DNA of 64,000 bases, from positions 434,001-498,000 of the forward strand of contig SAXG01000010.1 of assembly GCA_012932865.1 (NCBI GenBank), given 5' to 3'. This DNA is from Amylostereum areolatum. Lineage: Eukaryota; Basidiomycota; Agaricomycetes; Russulales; Stereaceae. Position numbers and translations under genes: made by a program. Shown here in pieces: positions 51,146 to 61,895 of the stretch (position 1 is the stretch's first letter; the number at the start of each line of letters is the position of its first letter). The notes under the pieces were generated by a model, which was given only the letters and a program-made list of their open reading frames with translations, searched no databases and was not told where the DNA came from.

Positions 51146-54100
51146 ATGTCCGACTCTATCCCCAAAATCGACGCTCTCACCGGCCAAAACTACAAGGACT
51201 GGTCGAACGAGGTTCTGGCCTGGCTCCAGACCAAGGGCTGGGACGCTGTAGTGCTGGGGGAGACGTCCAAGCCGGCGGATACTGCTGCTGCCGCCCTCAA
51301 GGAGTACACCTCGATCTGCTCCAAGGCTGGGGGTGCCATCTACCTCCTCATCTCCAAGGACCAGCGAGGTCCTGTGGACGACCTTAGGCGCGACGCCCCT
51401 GCTATGTGGACGAAGCTCGAGGCGCTGCACGTCAAGAAGGCGCCTGGCGCGCGCTTCAACGCGTATGACGACCTCTTCAATGTCCGCAAGAAGGAGGACG
51501 AGTCCCTGCTCGCTATGGCGACGCGAGTCGACGATGCTATGCGTCGCATTCGTTCCCTTCGCCCTGCGTCTCTCACCCTCGAGGAGCTCGACAAGGAGCT
51601 CACCACCATGGCGTACATCCGCGCCCTCCCCTCGGAGTACTCCTCCTTCGTCTCGTCCCTCCTCCTGCTCGAGAAGCTCGACCCCGACAGCGTCAAGGAC
51701 GCGTTTGTGCGCGAGGAGACCAACAGGGAGCGCAACCCCGAGTTCTTCAAGCCGGACGCTTCGTCTGCGCTCAGTGCGTCGTCGTCTGGCGCATCTGGCA
51801 AGGCCAAGGGGCAGTCCTCGCGTCCACGTCTCACTTGCGCGTTCTGCAAGAAGAGCGGGCACGAGGAGAAGACCTGCTATCAGAAGCAGATCAAGGACCT
51901 GCGTTCTCGCCTTGGGGACAAGGCCAACGCCGCTTCGTCGTCGTCTGACGGCTTCAATCCTGCTGGCGAACACGCTGGCAGCGCTGCATCCGCAAGTGTC
52001 GCTCCTTCCGACCCCCTCTCGCCGCTGCAGCTCGATGCTGACGTCGATTGGAATGCAGACACCGGCGCCACGTCTCATATGACCCCGCATCGCCACTTCT
52101 TCGCCTCCTACCGTCCCCTTCGCACGCCCATTCGCCTCGCAGACGGAAAGACGGTGTACAGTGCAGGAGTCGGTTCAGTGGTGTTCAATCCGGTTGTAGC
52201 AGGAAAGGCGCAGGGTGCCGTCGAGTTTACTAGAGTCCTCCATGTTCCCCATCTTCGCAATAATCTCCTCTCTGTCCTCTACCTTGCGAAGCATAAGGCG
52301 TTCGTCGTCACCATCAAGGGGAGCCGCGTCTCCTTCGCTAAGGACGGCGCTGTGTGGTTCACTGCAACGATCAACGATGCGAACACCGCCTATCTCGATG
52401 GTTCCACCTCTACAGCGTCGCACTACGCCCTATCCGCCGCGCTCGCCGCCTCTACGCCGCTCGACGCGTCCCTATGGCACCGCCGCCTGGCTCACTTCAA
52501 CCACGCTGGTCTCCAGCGCATAGTGCGCGAGAATCTCGTCACCGGTCTCGTCTTCAACTCGTTAGAGAAGCCCGACCCTATCTGCGAGCCCTGCCTCGCT
52601 GGCAAGATGCATGCCGACCCGTTCCCCTCCTCTACCACCGTCTACACAAAGCGCCTCGCCCTCGTCCACTCTGACCTGCACGGTCCGCTTCCAGTCCGCA
52701 CCGCCTCTGGCTATCGCTACTGGGTCCTCTACATCGACGCCGCCTCGCGTTTCTACGCCGTCTACCTGCTTCGCAAGAAGTCGGACCAGTACGAGGTGTT
52801 CAAGGACTTCAAAGCGTGGGCCGAGAAGCAGACAGGCGAGAAGCTGCTCGCGCTGCAGGACGACAAGGGGGGCGAGTACATGGGGCGCAACATGGACGAG
52901 TTCTGCTCGCTGCACGGGATCGAGCGCCGTCATACGACGCGCAATCGCCCGCAGCAGAACGGTGTAGCGGAGCGCGCAAATCGCATCATTGAGGAGGGCA
53001 TCACTGCGATGCTTGCGGAGTCCGGCCTGCCTGCGTCTTTCTGGGGAGAAGCGCTCAGTGCCTACATCCACGTCCGCAACCGCCTGCCCACCGCCGCCAT
53101 CAAGGCGCACACCACGCCCTTCGAGCTCTGGCACGGGTCCAAGCCGGATGTGAGTCGTCTGCGCGTGTGGGGATGCACCGCATACGTCCATATCCAGCGC
53201 GACAAGCGCAAGGGCCTGCAGCCGCACATGGTGAAGGCCGCCTTCATCGGGTATCCGGAGGGGTACAAAGGCTGGAAGTTCTGGGACCCTATAGCGAAGA
53301 AGGTCATCATTTGCGAGCGCGCCGACTTTGATGAGCGCGATTTCCCTCGCTCCAGGCTCAACAAGCCGCTCCTGCCCTCGCCTTCCGCTCCCCTCTTCCC
53401 TCCTCCGCCTCCATCGGAGCCTGCTCCCTCTCAGCTGGTGCTGGATGCCGGGGGAGACGACGACTCGTCCTCTGCTGAGCAAGACGAGCCTGATCTGCCT
53501 CCAGCTCCGCCTGCTGATGAGCATGATCAGGATGCGGCCGATCCCGCTCCTGCGCCGCCTGCAGCCGATCCTGCACCTCCCTCTCCACATGCGGGTCCTT
53601 CGCGGCCTGCTCCTCGAGGGAGGAAGCGCGCCGCCTCGCCCACCGGTCCTCTGCGCCGTAGCACGCGCGACGCCGTGGTCAAGGCGCGATCGAACAGCTG
53701 GCAGCCTCAACCAGTGCCCTCCAAGGCGAAAGTGCGCGAGCCGCTTCCTGCAGTCGAATCCGACGAGGAGGACGATGCTCACAGCGACTCTCCTGAGCCG
53801 TGGGCGAATGACGACGTCTACTCTGCGCAGGAGACGCCTGAGGCCGCCTTTGCCATCCACACCGCGTTGGAGACTGCCCTTCTATCCGCAGACGGCGAGC
53901 CGCTCTCCTACAGGCAGGCTATGCAGCGTCCAGACGCGGAGATGTGGCTTGCAGCGTGCAGAGAGGAGCTCGACGCGCATGCAGCCAATGGCACCTGGTC
54001 TATCGCTTCCCTTCCCCCTGGCGCGCACGCCGTCGCATCGCGCTGGGTCTTCAAGGTCAAGCGCAAGGAGGACGGCTCCATCGAGCGCTACAAGGCGCGC

Positions 54101-55456
54101 GTCGTCGCGAAGGGCTTTGCCCAGCGTCCTGGCTTCGACTACTTCGAGACCTTCGCTCCCACTGCCAAGTTCCAGGCCATCCGCACTGTCCTCGCCCTCG
54201 CCGCCGTCGAGGATCTCCACCTGCGCTCCATCGACATCTCCCATGCCTTCATCAATGGCGACCTCGATGCGGAGGTCTACATGAAGCAGCCTGAAGGCTT
54301 CGAGGAGGGTCCTCCTGGCGCGGTCTGCAAGCTGCAGAAGTCGATCTACGGCCTCAAGCAGGCCGCTCGCCTGTGGAAGATCAAGCTGATGGAGGTCCTG
54401 TGCGACAAGATGGGATTCCGCTGCATCTACAGCGACGCGTCAATCTACGTGCTCCAGCGCGACGCTGTGCGCGTTCTCCTCCCTGTCTTCGTCGACGACG
54501 GCACCCTGGCGTCGAATTCGGAGCCTGTTCTCGACGAGATCATCGCCACTCTTCGCACGCACTTCAAGCTGCGAGACCTCGGCCCCACCTCCTTCCTCCT
54601 TGGCATCCACATCACTCGAGACCGCTCCCTTCGCACCCTCTTCCTCTCCCAGCGCCAGTACATCATCGACACGCTTGCGCGCTACAATCACGCCGACTGC
54701 CACCCTGTCACCACGCCTATGCTTCCTGGCTCGCGTCTGACGAAGGCCATGTCGCCCCAGAATGCTTCTGAGCGCGAATTCATGCAAAAGGTGCCCTATG
54801 GCAGCGCCGTCGGCTCCCTGCTCTACATCGCGACTGCGACCCGTCCAGACATCGCCTACACTGTCTCCAATCTCTGCCGCTTCATTTCGGACCCAGGTCC
54901 TCAGCATTGGCGCGCCGTCCAGCATCTGTTCAAGTACCTCCAGGGCACGAAGGACTTGAAGCTCGTGTACAGGCCGACCGACGACTCCGAGCTGTTCACC
55001 ACCTTCACAGACTCGGACCACGGCGGAAACGTCGACAATGGCCGCTCCACAGGCGGGTATCTCGTCCGCATTGGTTCTGGCGCTGTCAGCTGGAGCTCTC
55101 GCCTCCAATCGCTCGTCGCACAGTCGACGACCGAGGCGGAGTACATTGCTGCCGTCGAGGCTGGCAAGGAGATCGTCTGGATGCGCAACCTGCTCTCTGA
55201 GTTTGGCTACACAGTCGAGGGCGCTTCGCTCCTGTACTCGGACAATCAGTCGTCTATCAACGTCTCAAAGAATCCCGAGCATCATGGACGCATGAAGCAC
55301 CTCGACCTGCGCTTCTACTGGCTGCGAGACGAAGTGGAGGCCGGCCGGATTGTTCTCAAGTTTGTGGGGACAAACGAGATGCCGGCCGACATCCTGACGA
55401 AGGCGCTGCCTCGGGAGCGCGTTGTGCGCTGCAGGGAGATGATGGGACTCGAGTAG
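51146..55456 (+). CDS. Copia gag-pol polyprotein, intact
   Basis: 1436 residues from MSDSIPKIDALTGQNYKDW. Order: UBN2/gag-like N-terminus; CCHC knuckle CAFCKKSGHEEKTC (about 231); protease DTGATSHM (about 304); pre-integrase HHCC segment (HRRLAHFNHAG..CEPCLAGK, about 445-490); integrase DDE (HSDLHGP, QDDKGGEY, NGVAERANR, about 507-610); a Pro/Ser-rich linker (about 760-920); reverse transcriptase (YKARVVAKGFAQ; catalytic FVDDGTL, about 1115); RNase H (TDSDHGG, STTEAEY, SDNQSS, about 1289-1370). Integrase before reverse transcriptase defines Copia. The ATG was chosen because it is the first in frame and begins the conserved gag. The frame has no lesion, so the element could be autonomous. Confidence 0.93.
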   Translation: MSDSIPKIDALTGQNYKDWSNEVLAWLQTKGWDAVVLGETSKPADTAAAALKEYTSICSKAGGAIYLLISKDQRGPVDDLRRDAPAMWTKLEALHVKKAPGARFNAYDDLFNVRKKEDESLLAMATRVDDAMRRIRSLRPASLTLEELDKELTTMAYIRALPSEYSSFVSSLLLLEKLDPDSVKDAFVREETNRERNPEFFKPDASSALSASSSGASGKAKGQSSRPRLTCAFCKKSGHEEKTCYQKQIKDLRSRLGDKANAASSSSDGFNPAGEHAGSAASASVAPSDPLSPLQLDADVDWNADTGATSHMTPHRHFFASYRPLRTPIRLADGKTVYSAGVGSVVFNPVVAGKAQGAVEFTRVLHVPHLRNNLLSVLYLAKHKAFVVTIKGSRVSFAKDGAVWFTATINDANTAYLDGSTSTASHYALSAALAASTPLDASLWHRRLAHFNHAGLQRIVRENLVTGLVFNSLEKPDPICEPCLAGKMHADPFPSSTTVYTKRLALVHSDLHGPLPVRTASGYRYWVLYIDAASRFYAVYLLRKKSDQYEVFKDFKAWAEKQTGEKLLALQDDKGGEYMGRNMDEFCSLHGIERRHTTRNRPQQNGVAERANRIIEEGITAMLAESGLPASFWGEALSAYIHVRNRLPTAAIKAHTTPFELWHGSKPDVSRLRVWGCTAYVHIQRDKRKGLQPHMVKAAFIGYPEGYKGWKFWDPIAKKVIICERADFDERDFPRSRLNKPLLPSPSAPLFPPPPPSEPAPSQLVLDAGGDDDSSSAEQDEPDLPPAPPADEHDQDAADPAPAPPAADPAPPSPHAGPSRPAPRGRKRAASPTGPLRRSTRDAVVKARSNSWQPQPVPSKAKVREPLPAVESDEEDDAHSDSPEPWANDDVYSAQETPEAAFAIHTALETALLSADGEPLSYRQAMQRPDAEMWLAACREELDAHAANGTWSIASLPPGAHAVASRWVFKVKRKEDGSIERYKARVVAKGFAQRPGFDYFETFAPTAKFQAIRTVLALAAVEDLHLRSIDISHAFINGDLDAEVYMKQPEGFEEGPPGAVCKLQKSIYGLKQAARLWKIKLMEVLCDKMGFRCIYSDASIYVLQRDAVRVLLPVFVDDGTLASNSEPVLDEIIATLRTHFKLRDLGPTSFLLGIHITRDRSLRTLFLSQRQYIIDTLARYNHADCHPVTTPMLPGSRLTKAMSPQNASEREFMQKVPYGSAVGSLLYIATATRPDIAYTVSNLCRFISDPGPQHWRAVQHLFKYLQGTKDLKLVYRPTDDSELFTTFTDSDHGGNVDNGRSTGGYLVRIGSGAVSWSSRLQSLVAQSTTEAEYIAAVEAGKEIVWMRNLLSEFGYTVEGASLLYSDNQSSINVSKNPEHHGRMKHLDLRFYWLRDEVEAGRIVLKFVGTNEMPADILTKALPRERVVRCREMMGLE

Positions 55457-55463
55457 GCGTCTC

Positions 55464-55475
55464 ATCACGGGGGAG
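55464..55475 (+). other. Polypurine tract of Copia
   Basis: ATCACGGGGGAG sits immediately before the 3' LTR start at 55476, just after the gag-pol stop codon. Confidence 0.65.
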
Positions 55476-55926
55476 TGTTGAAGATATTCATTTATGTCTG
55501 ATTTCTACGCCTTTATTCTGTTCTATCTCCCTTCTATTCGCGTCTATTCCGCTCCATTCACCCTATTATCATCTAATTCCGCGTCTATACCCTCACATGC
55601 CCTCTCCACTTCACCCACTGTTCGCTATTGTACTGTACTTACTGTAGTTCAGCCTGAGCTAGCTTCCCTAGCTTCAGTTTCGAGTTAGTTACCGCTTTAG
55701 GTCGATTCTCGGCTTATTCCGAGTTTCCTCCCACGCTCCATGGCCTCTACCTGCAGCCACACGCGTCTGCTCCTCCTCAGTCGCTCATTCTGTGCTGCAG
55801 GTATGCCCTTTGCTCGTTTCTGTCTTGTTTCTCAGTCGCTCATTCTGTGCTGCAGCAATCCACTGTTTGTGTCAGTTCTGAGCGTCCCTAGCTAGTTGGC
55901 TAGCCCCTTCAACTGCGACTTCAACA
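55476..55926 (+). repeat. 3' LTR of intact Copia copy
   Basis: 451 bp, nearly identical to the 5' LTR. It is followed by 23 bp of duplicated hAT-derived flank. Confidence 0.9.
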
Positions 55927-55949
55927 CAAACTTTGCATAAGGCTCCAAC

Positions 55950-56114
55950 AAGTACAGTACAATAGCGAACAGTGGGTGAAGTGGAGAGGGCATGTGAGGG
56001 TATAGACGCGGAATTAGATGATAATAGGGTGAATGGAGCGGAATAGACGCGAATAGAAGGGAGATAGAACAGAATAAAGGCGTAGAAATCAGACATAAAC
56101 GAATATCTTCAACA
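55950..56114 (-). repeat. Remnant of the 5' LTR of the left Copia copy
   Basis: The first 165 bp of the LTR in reverse, ending ATATCTTCAACA and followed by GTTTG (56115-56119), the same 5 bp found left of 44817. It marks the original right end of the minus-strand insertion. Confidence 0.88.
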
Positions 56115-56119
56115 GTTTG

Positions 56120-56761
56120 CGCTGACACTGCTTGCAGGGCTCCGTGTTTCTGTAGATATTTCGGTAAAGACATATCAGAAGAGTAATAAACAACGTACTT
56201 TTGATAATAAGAAAGCCTTCATGAAACTGGTTCTAGAGACATGGAGTGCAAGGACGCGTGACGTGGACCATTGTACGCCTTCGAGATCAACAACCGGCGT
56301 CTTCCGAACCATGCCAAATGAATACCGTGACATTAAACACCCCGTCCTCCTTATGCTAGACTCCTCATCAACATCTAGCCTCTAATATAATTGCCAAAAA
56401 TCATCTTAAGTATGCCCCTAAGTGCCCCGTGAATTATACGGGAATTGAAGCATGTCTTACGGTAGGCTGTCGGTTGAGCACCAAGTCGCTTCACTAACCT
56501 ACAGTATGTTCCACCACACCTTCCTGACCATCCACTACCCACTGAAACCCTAATTCAAATCTCAAAGTTACTTATGATCTGATCACTGATGGCAATGTCA
56601 AGCTTCTGATGTGCAACAAGAGGGAGAACAATTCAATTTGACATGCAAAACATACAAAGTGTGGTACAAAATGACACAGCGTAAAACGATATATTGTACA
56701 GCGGGAACTGAGTCATGGTGATGTGGATACAAGAAGTGCAGCAGTTCGGTGGCCCCTGGCC
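56120..56761. other. Interval without a supported gene
   Basis: AT-richer sequence following the original Copia insertion site. I see no frame, repeat or RNA signature. Confidence 0.4.
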
Positions 56762-58929
56762 CTAAACAAAAGGCAGCGGGTCAGGCAGGGGGAGCCTTGC
56801 GATGTGGCCCAAGTTCTCCGCCTCCTGCAGCCTCTCCAATGCCTCTTTGAACGTGTTGTAGTGCTTGTAAATGTTGCTCTGGATGCTAGAGACCTGGGGC
56901 AAAGTGTGATGCCTGCAGCGCGTGAGTATGGGAGAGGGTGGCATGGCATTCAGCGACCTACCATGAGAGGTAGATGCTGGGGATGACGCCTTTCGAGACC
57001 ACATAGAAATGGTGTCTGCAATACAGCGCGAGGTCTTGGGGCATGGGCATGTGCCATTGTGGGCGGGGTCTGTTAGGGCGCGCAACACTGCCTTGAGGCA
57101 CATCGGGCGGAGGTGCTGTTGACGTCGCAGTTGAAGGGGCTAGCCAACTAGCTAGGGACGCTCAGAACTGACACAAACAGTGGATTGCTGCAGCACAGAA
57201 TGAGCAACTGAGGAGGAGCAGATGCGTGTGGCTGCAGGTAGAGGCCACGGAGCGTGGGAGGAAACTCGGAATAAGCCAAGAATTGACCTAAAGCGGTAAC
57301 TAACTCGAAACTGAAGCTAGGGAAGCTAGCTCAGGCTGCACTACAGTAAGTACAGTACAATAGCGAACAATGGGTGAAGTGAAGAGGGCATATGGAGGGT
57401 ATAGACACGGAATGGGACGATAAGAGGGTGAATGGAGCGGAATAGAGGCAAATAAAAAGGAGATAGAACGGAATAAAGGCGTAGAAATCAGTCATAAATG
57501 AATATCTTCAACAGGTGCAGCTGGCGGAGGCGGTGTTGAAGATATTCATTTATGTCTGATTTCTACGCCTTCATTCCGTTCCATTCATTTCTATTCCGCT
57601 CCATTCACCCTGTTATCGTCTCATTCTGCGTCTATACCCTCACATGCCCTCTCCACTTCACCTACTGTACTCACTTGTACTGTACTTACTGTAGTTCAGC
57701 CTGAGCTAGCTTCCCTAGCTTCAGTTTCGAGTTAGTTACCGCTTTAGGTCGATTCTCGGCTTATTCCGAGTTTCCTCCCACGCTCCGTGGCCTCTACCTG
57801 CAGCCACACGCGTCTGCTCCTCCTCAGTCGCTCATTCTGTGCTGCAGGTATGCCCTTTGCTCATTTCTGTCTGGTTTCTTAGTCGCTCAATCTGTGCTGC
57901 AGCAATCCACTGTTTGTGTCAGTTCTGAGCGTCCCTAGCTAGTTGGCTAGCCCCTTCAACTGCGACTTCAACAGGCGGACCAGACGTCGGGGGTGGACCA
58001 GAAGGTGGGGAGGGACCAGATGGTGGGGGAGCACGAAATGAGCCGGCGGAGGGCTGACAACTGCTGGTAGGATTGGAAGGGGGTCGAGAGGCGCAAGCCT
58101 CGTTGTCGACATTGCTTTCTGGGTATGCACCCTGTCCCGTACGGCCGGCCGTCGTTGTGCATCATCTAGGTGGGGGTGTGGACTTCAGGCCAGTTAGCCA
58201 GAAGGCTCGTTGTCTTGGTAAACCCTTACCTCCTCGTCCTCACTAGGGGACGCATCCGATGCATCTTCCTCCGCCTCGGAGGTGGTGGAGGAGTAGCCGG
58301 GCTCACCGCGCTCAGGGCAGGAGTATATGTCCTGTACGAATGTCGAATCAGCACGGTCCCCGGCGTCACACGCACCTTACCTCATAACTGTCCTCCGACA
58401 GTACACAAATGTGTACCCGGGACCGGCTCCTTGTGCTGTGTTGGAACGGCGTCGACGCTCGCAGGTGGGGGTGGGAGGATGGCGGGATGGGTCTTCAAAT
58501 GGGGTGGGCGGTCAGCGCACCGTGTGACCGTGTGCGCGTGGGTTTGCAGGGGGTGATGGTGAGGGTGACGGGGATTGAGGAGGCGACGGTTTTTGTGTTT
58601 GTTGATAGGCCATTTGTATGTTCATACCGCGCTTCCCCTGGGTATGGCGTCCGGCCTCACGCCTGGGCAGCCCGCTTCAAAACTTATATTGAAAGAAAAA
58701 GATGCAAGGTGTACCTGTTATTGGTCACGGTTGAGCCGCTGCTCGATCTACCCATGTGGGTCTTCCGATACGGTGTACACTCCTGCCTTGTGATCACATC
58801 GAGGTCGTCCGAGTCCACATTGGCCACTTGCAACCACAAGATGTCGGTCTCAGATGTATCAGATGCATCACTGGTGATGTCAAAGAACACCTTACCATTT
58901 CTTTCCTTTGGTATGAGATGCCCAGACAT
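56762..58929 (-). CDS. Gene with viroplasmin/RNase H1 N-terminal-like domain, exon interrupted by two solo LTRs
   Basis: Minus-strand ATG at 58929 (MSGHLIPKERNGKVFFDITSD..) opens exon 1, to 58715 (donor GTACAC). Acidic exon(s) near 58230-58330 (SSTTSEAEEDASDASPSEDEE) precede a Pro/Gly/Ser-rich exon (FRAPPPSGPSPPSGPPPTSG) and a C-terminal domain HHFYVVSKGVIPSIYLSW, then intron 56913-56961, then HHTLPQVSSIQSNIYKHYNTFKEALERL, stop at 56762. The FYVVxKGxxPxIYxSW..YKxYxxxxEA pattern is that of the viroplasmin/RNase H1 N-terminal fold (PF01693-type), which binds RNA/DNA hybrids. Two solo LTRs (57117-57513, 57534-57973) sit in the Pro-rich exon; removing each with one target repeat restores a continuous frame. 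Middle exon boundaries are approximate. It is probably inactivated now. Confidence 0.55.
57117..57513 (-). repeat. Solo Copia LTR (reverse), target duplication GGTGC
   Basis: 397 bp, ends TGTTGAC../..CTTCAACA, flanked by GGTGC at 57112-57116 and 57514-57518. It is shorter and more diverged than the full LTRs, so it is an older insertion reduced by LTR-LTR recombination. Confidence 0.88.
57534..57973 (+). repeat. Solo Copia LTR (forward), target duplication GGCGG
   Basis: 440 bp, TGTTGAAGATATTCA to CGACTTCAACA, flanked by GGCGG at 57529-57533 and 57974-57978. It lies 20 bp from the preceding solo LTR and in the opposite orientation. Confidence 0.88.
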
Positions 58930-59148
58930 ATTAGACTGAGGGGGAGGGGGGGTGGGGTTTAGAAGGAGGATGAGGAAAAGAAAACAACAGTTACATAACA
59001 TAATGATGGCACCTTAGACGGTGTTCCCACGAGGTTCAAAGCTCAGCCAACCAAATATATTTGATACAAGCCAAAGCCTGCTGCGCACTAGTAACTAAAC
59101 GTCCGAGAAAGCATCTATAACGTTCGTGAGCCAGTGAAGCTCTTCGTT

Positions 59149-61895
59149 CAAATCATCATTGTAATGATATATACCTCATCTTCGTCCTCCTCATCCTGAG
59201 GCCGCTTGTCCAACTGTACGTCCATCGAAACCGGGCCTGAGTACTGAGGAAGGTGGTAGATTTGCTAAAGCTGCCGTCGGTGGGCGTCATTCGTCCGTCG
59301 TCAAGCGAGGGCGAGGGAGCGGATGGGGCGGCAATGCCTGGGTCGAGGACTCGACCGCCTTGGCCCATTCCTCCAGATTCCGGTCTTCAAAGTCGAGCCA
59401 CACGTGCAGGCGTGGAATTTTGTGACATTGAGTCGAGTGATTTCTTCGCGTGCACCAAGGACTTTGAAGTATTTGAGTGCAGCGTCTCGGTTTGCAGGCG
59501 TGGCCCACAGTCGGGAGAGAATGTCGTTCTGGGACTCCTTCAGGAGGGAGAAGTCGCTGAGCCACCCATACTCAGTGATTTCTGCGTACTCCAAGGTCGG
59601 CCGAGGGGGGTCTTGCTGGACGGCAAGGTCGTTGTATCGGTCGACCAACCTTCGGAGGGCTGCAGATTGTCTTGTGATCGCATGCGAGATGTGATGGCAG
59701 AGCTTGTAGCCTACAGGTACACTGTTAGCTAGGTTGACACCGTACCATAGTGGCCTACCAGTGCCGATCGTGTTTGCTTTCTTCTCAACCTCGTCCACAG
59801 CACGCTCAAATGCCTGCCGTTTGACAATCGCCTTGACATGGCAATAGTCCGTGTCTGTGTTGGTCCATTGGACTGCAATCCCAAGTTGATGCTCAAGGGC
59901 GTCTACCGCGTCCAAGGCAAGCTCTAGGTGATGTGAGGCTGCCCTTTGCTCGAGCATCCTCACGCGGTCAGCAGCCTTTCAGAGCTCCTGCTCGTTGAAC
60001 AACTCTGTGAAGGATTCAGGAGTGAACATTGTCAGTGTCACCTGTTGCGATCAGGTATATGCGGCCCTGTCAGAGATACCGTTAGTACCGGTCTACTGGA
60101 CGAATACGACCGCTTACTGCTTATTGTTGAGGTCCTGGAGAGCCTTGACATAGTCAATCTGGTCTTGGTCTTCGTCCGCGACGGCCTTGACATCGGCAAG
60201 GTATTTCCGCTCCTCTTCATGTCATAGATCGGAATTGGCGGCAGTGTATGAGGGGATGTACTCTCAAAGGTAGCCAAGGCACTGTTGATAGTTCTTGTAT
60301 AGGAAGGTGCCTATCCAAGGTTATTAGATAAATAAAAACTCAGGCTATGGTAGACATACTTAGGTCAGCGTACCGATCTTTGTCCCATTGCTGCATGGCC
60401 ATTTCAAGGAATTGACGCCAATAAAAGTCGGAAGCGTGTCGAATGAGATGTGAAGCGGGATTCAGGCCAGCAAAGATATGTTTGCAAGTTGTGCGAGATC
60501 CTCAATGCCCATACTTCGAATGTAGAGGGGGTGGTGTTTGAGCTGGCATGGCCTGTCATGTGCCCAGCCATGAAAGGTGTCGACAACAATCTTAAGGTGG
60601 AGGTTCTCGGCCTTGTCCCAAAGGGAGGTCTTCTTGACGGTTTTTCCCATGGTGCAGCCGATGTCGTACCCGAACTACTGGTGTTCGCTGAAGGTGTCCA
60701 TGGTCCTGTTGAGGACTGCAAGGCCGTACTTGGCACTATGACGGTTGTCAGCATGGAGATTGTAGGTGAGGAGAGGAAGGCCTACAGCTCGCTGCTCCTG
60801 ATCATTTCGGTGACCCACTCAATGATCATGTGCCTGCAGGTGGAAAGAAAGGAGCCCGTCTTGTGGTATACTTTGGTCATGGACTTGCCCGCCTCACCCG
60901 CGTTGACCACGCACCAGTTTTCTGTGCACTTGCTGATCTCGTCCAAGACTGGGAGCCCTCCTTCATCCTCAGGCAACAAAGTTCCCTCCCGACCCTTCAG
61001 CTTGACCTCGTCCTTGGAGGTGTCGACCTCCTCTATCGGTATGAAGTAGTTGCTCTCGAACGTCCATTTGTCCGCTGATCCTGAGTCCCGACACTTGTGC
61101 GAGTTGCATCCATCCATGGCATGCAGGCGCGCTGGGACGAGGGGGGCTCCCCAGGCTGCTGCAGGCCCTGTTGTCAGTGCACTGCGTGAGAGGGCGAGTG
61201 GGACTTCGTACATCATATCCGCAGCAGGGGCAGGCGTGTCGAACTCACTAGGATGGGTCGTCTCTGCCAAGGACCTTGTCCATCGTGGTCTGGATTAACT
61301 TGAGGATGGCGATGTAGGCATCGAACGAGCGGGAGAATTGCTCTTGTAGGGTAGAGATGTACTTGACCTGGAATACAAGACAAAAACTGAAGGAAGACTA
61401 ACATTGTGGAAGGCGCATATCGCCTTCATGAACGCCTGGACGCCGAACAACATGTGTCGCCGACGAAGGTGGTGGTAGAGGCTGAGGAGGTCGAGTGAGA
61501 AGGCGAGAGAAGGGGTTAAAGGGCTTGCATCAAGAAGGCCGCAGCATATGAGAGAGACATTTGTGTCTTCTCTGGGCCACTGCACGACGGCGAAGTCATA
61601 CGACATGCCTGCAAGTTTTGTTAGAACCTTGGATACATGTAAAGGAGCAGTCTTACCATCCAATCCTATGCGCCGCATGGTGAAAAAGTGGCGCTGATTG
61701 TTGGGTGGGGGTGATTCTGGTTGTTTGTCTTTGAGGTACCTTTAGTGAAGGTATGGCTGAACAAGCAGGGGGAGAAGTGCATCCCATGCCATATCAACGC
61801 CTCGACACTTGTGGAGGCGGGTTCGTTGATCCTATGTGGGGTTCTTCCCACCAAACAAGCTGCAGGAAATCGGTCAGAGGAAGTAATGGGTAAAT
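59149..61895 (-). pseudogene. KDZ transposase, CxC1-like, N-terminus lost
   Basis: Minus-strand exons carry segments in the order of KDZ transposases: LTPSLAFSLDLLSLYHHLRRR..GVQAFMKAI (61.4-61.6 kb), ISTLQEQFSRSFDAYIAIL, ARLHAMDGCNSHKC (catalytic MDG), ESNYFIPIEEVD, CTENW, GSFLSTCRHMIIEW (60.8-61.1 kb), YDIGCTMGKTV and DTFHGWAHDRPCQL (60.45-60.66 kb), then a C-terminal part GYKLCHHISHAITRQSAALRRLVDRYN, PRPTLEYAEITEYGWLSDFSLLKES, PANRDAALKYFKVLGAREEI (59.3-59.96 kb) and a final YHLPQYSGPV..DEDEV tail stopping at 59149. The segment order fits a gene with several introns, although some frames seem broken. A Copia LTR at 61896 removes the cysteine cluster. It is a different copy from the KDZ remnant at 13-14.6 kb. 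Confidence 0.7.

Larger units (their letters stand above)
49988..55926 (+). mobile_element. Intact Copia retrotransposon, right copy
   Basis: Complete 5.9-kb element: LTR 49988-50438, primer-binding site, leader, one gag-pol frame, purine tract, LTR 55476-55926. The two LTRs differ at one site that I can see (ATTCGTTT against ATTCATTT). The 5-bp flanks (CGTCA, CAAAC) do not match, consistent with formation by inverted duplication rather than simple insertion. Confidence 0.92.
50756..55949 (+). repeat. Right arm of 5,194-bp inverted repeat
   Basis: Mirror of 44794-49987. It carries the 23-bp hAT-derived flank (CAAACTTTGCATAAGGCTCC.. at 55927-55949) after its 3' LTR, which an ordinary retrotransposon insertion would not. 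Confidence 0.9.

Noticed and set aside
50670..51251. 193-codon frame in the Copia leader overlapping gag
   Set aside because: It is Ser/Pro-rich, runs in a different frame through the gag start and has no domain. It is identical in each copy only because the copies are young.
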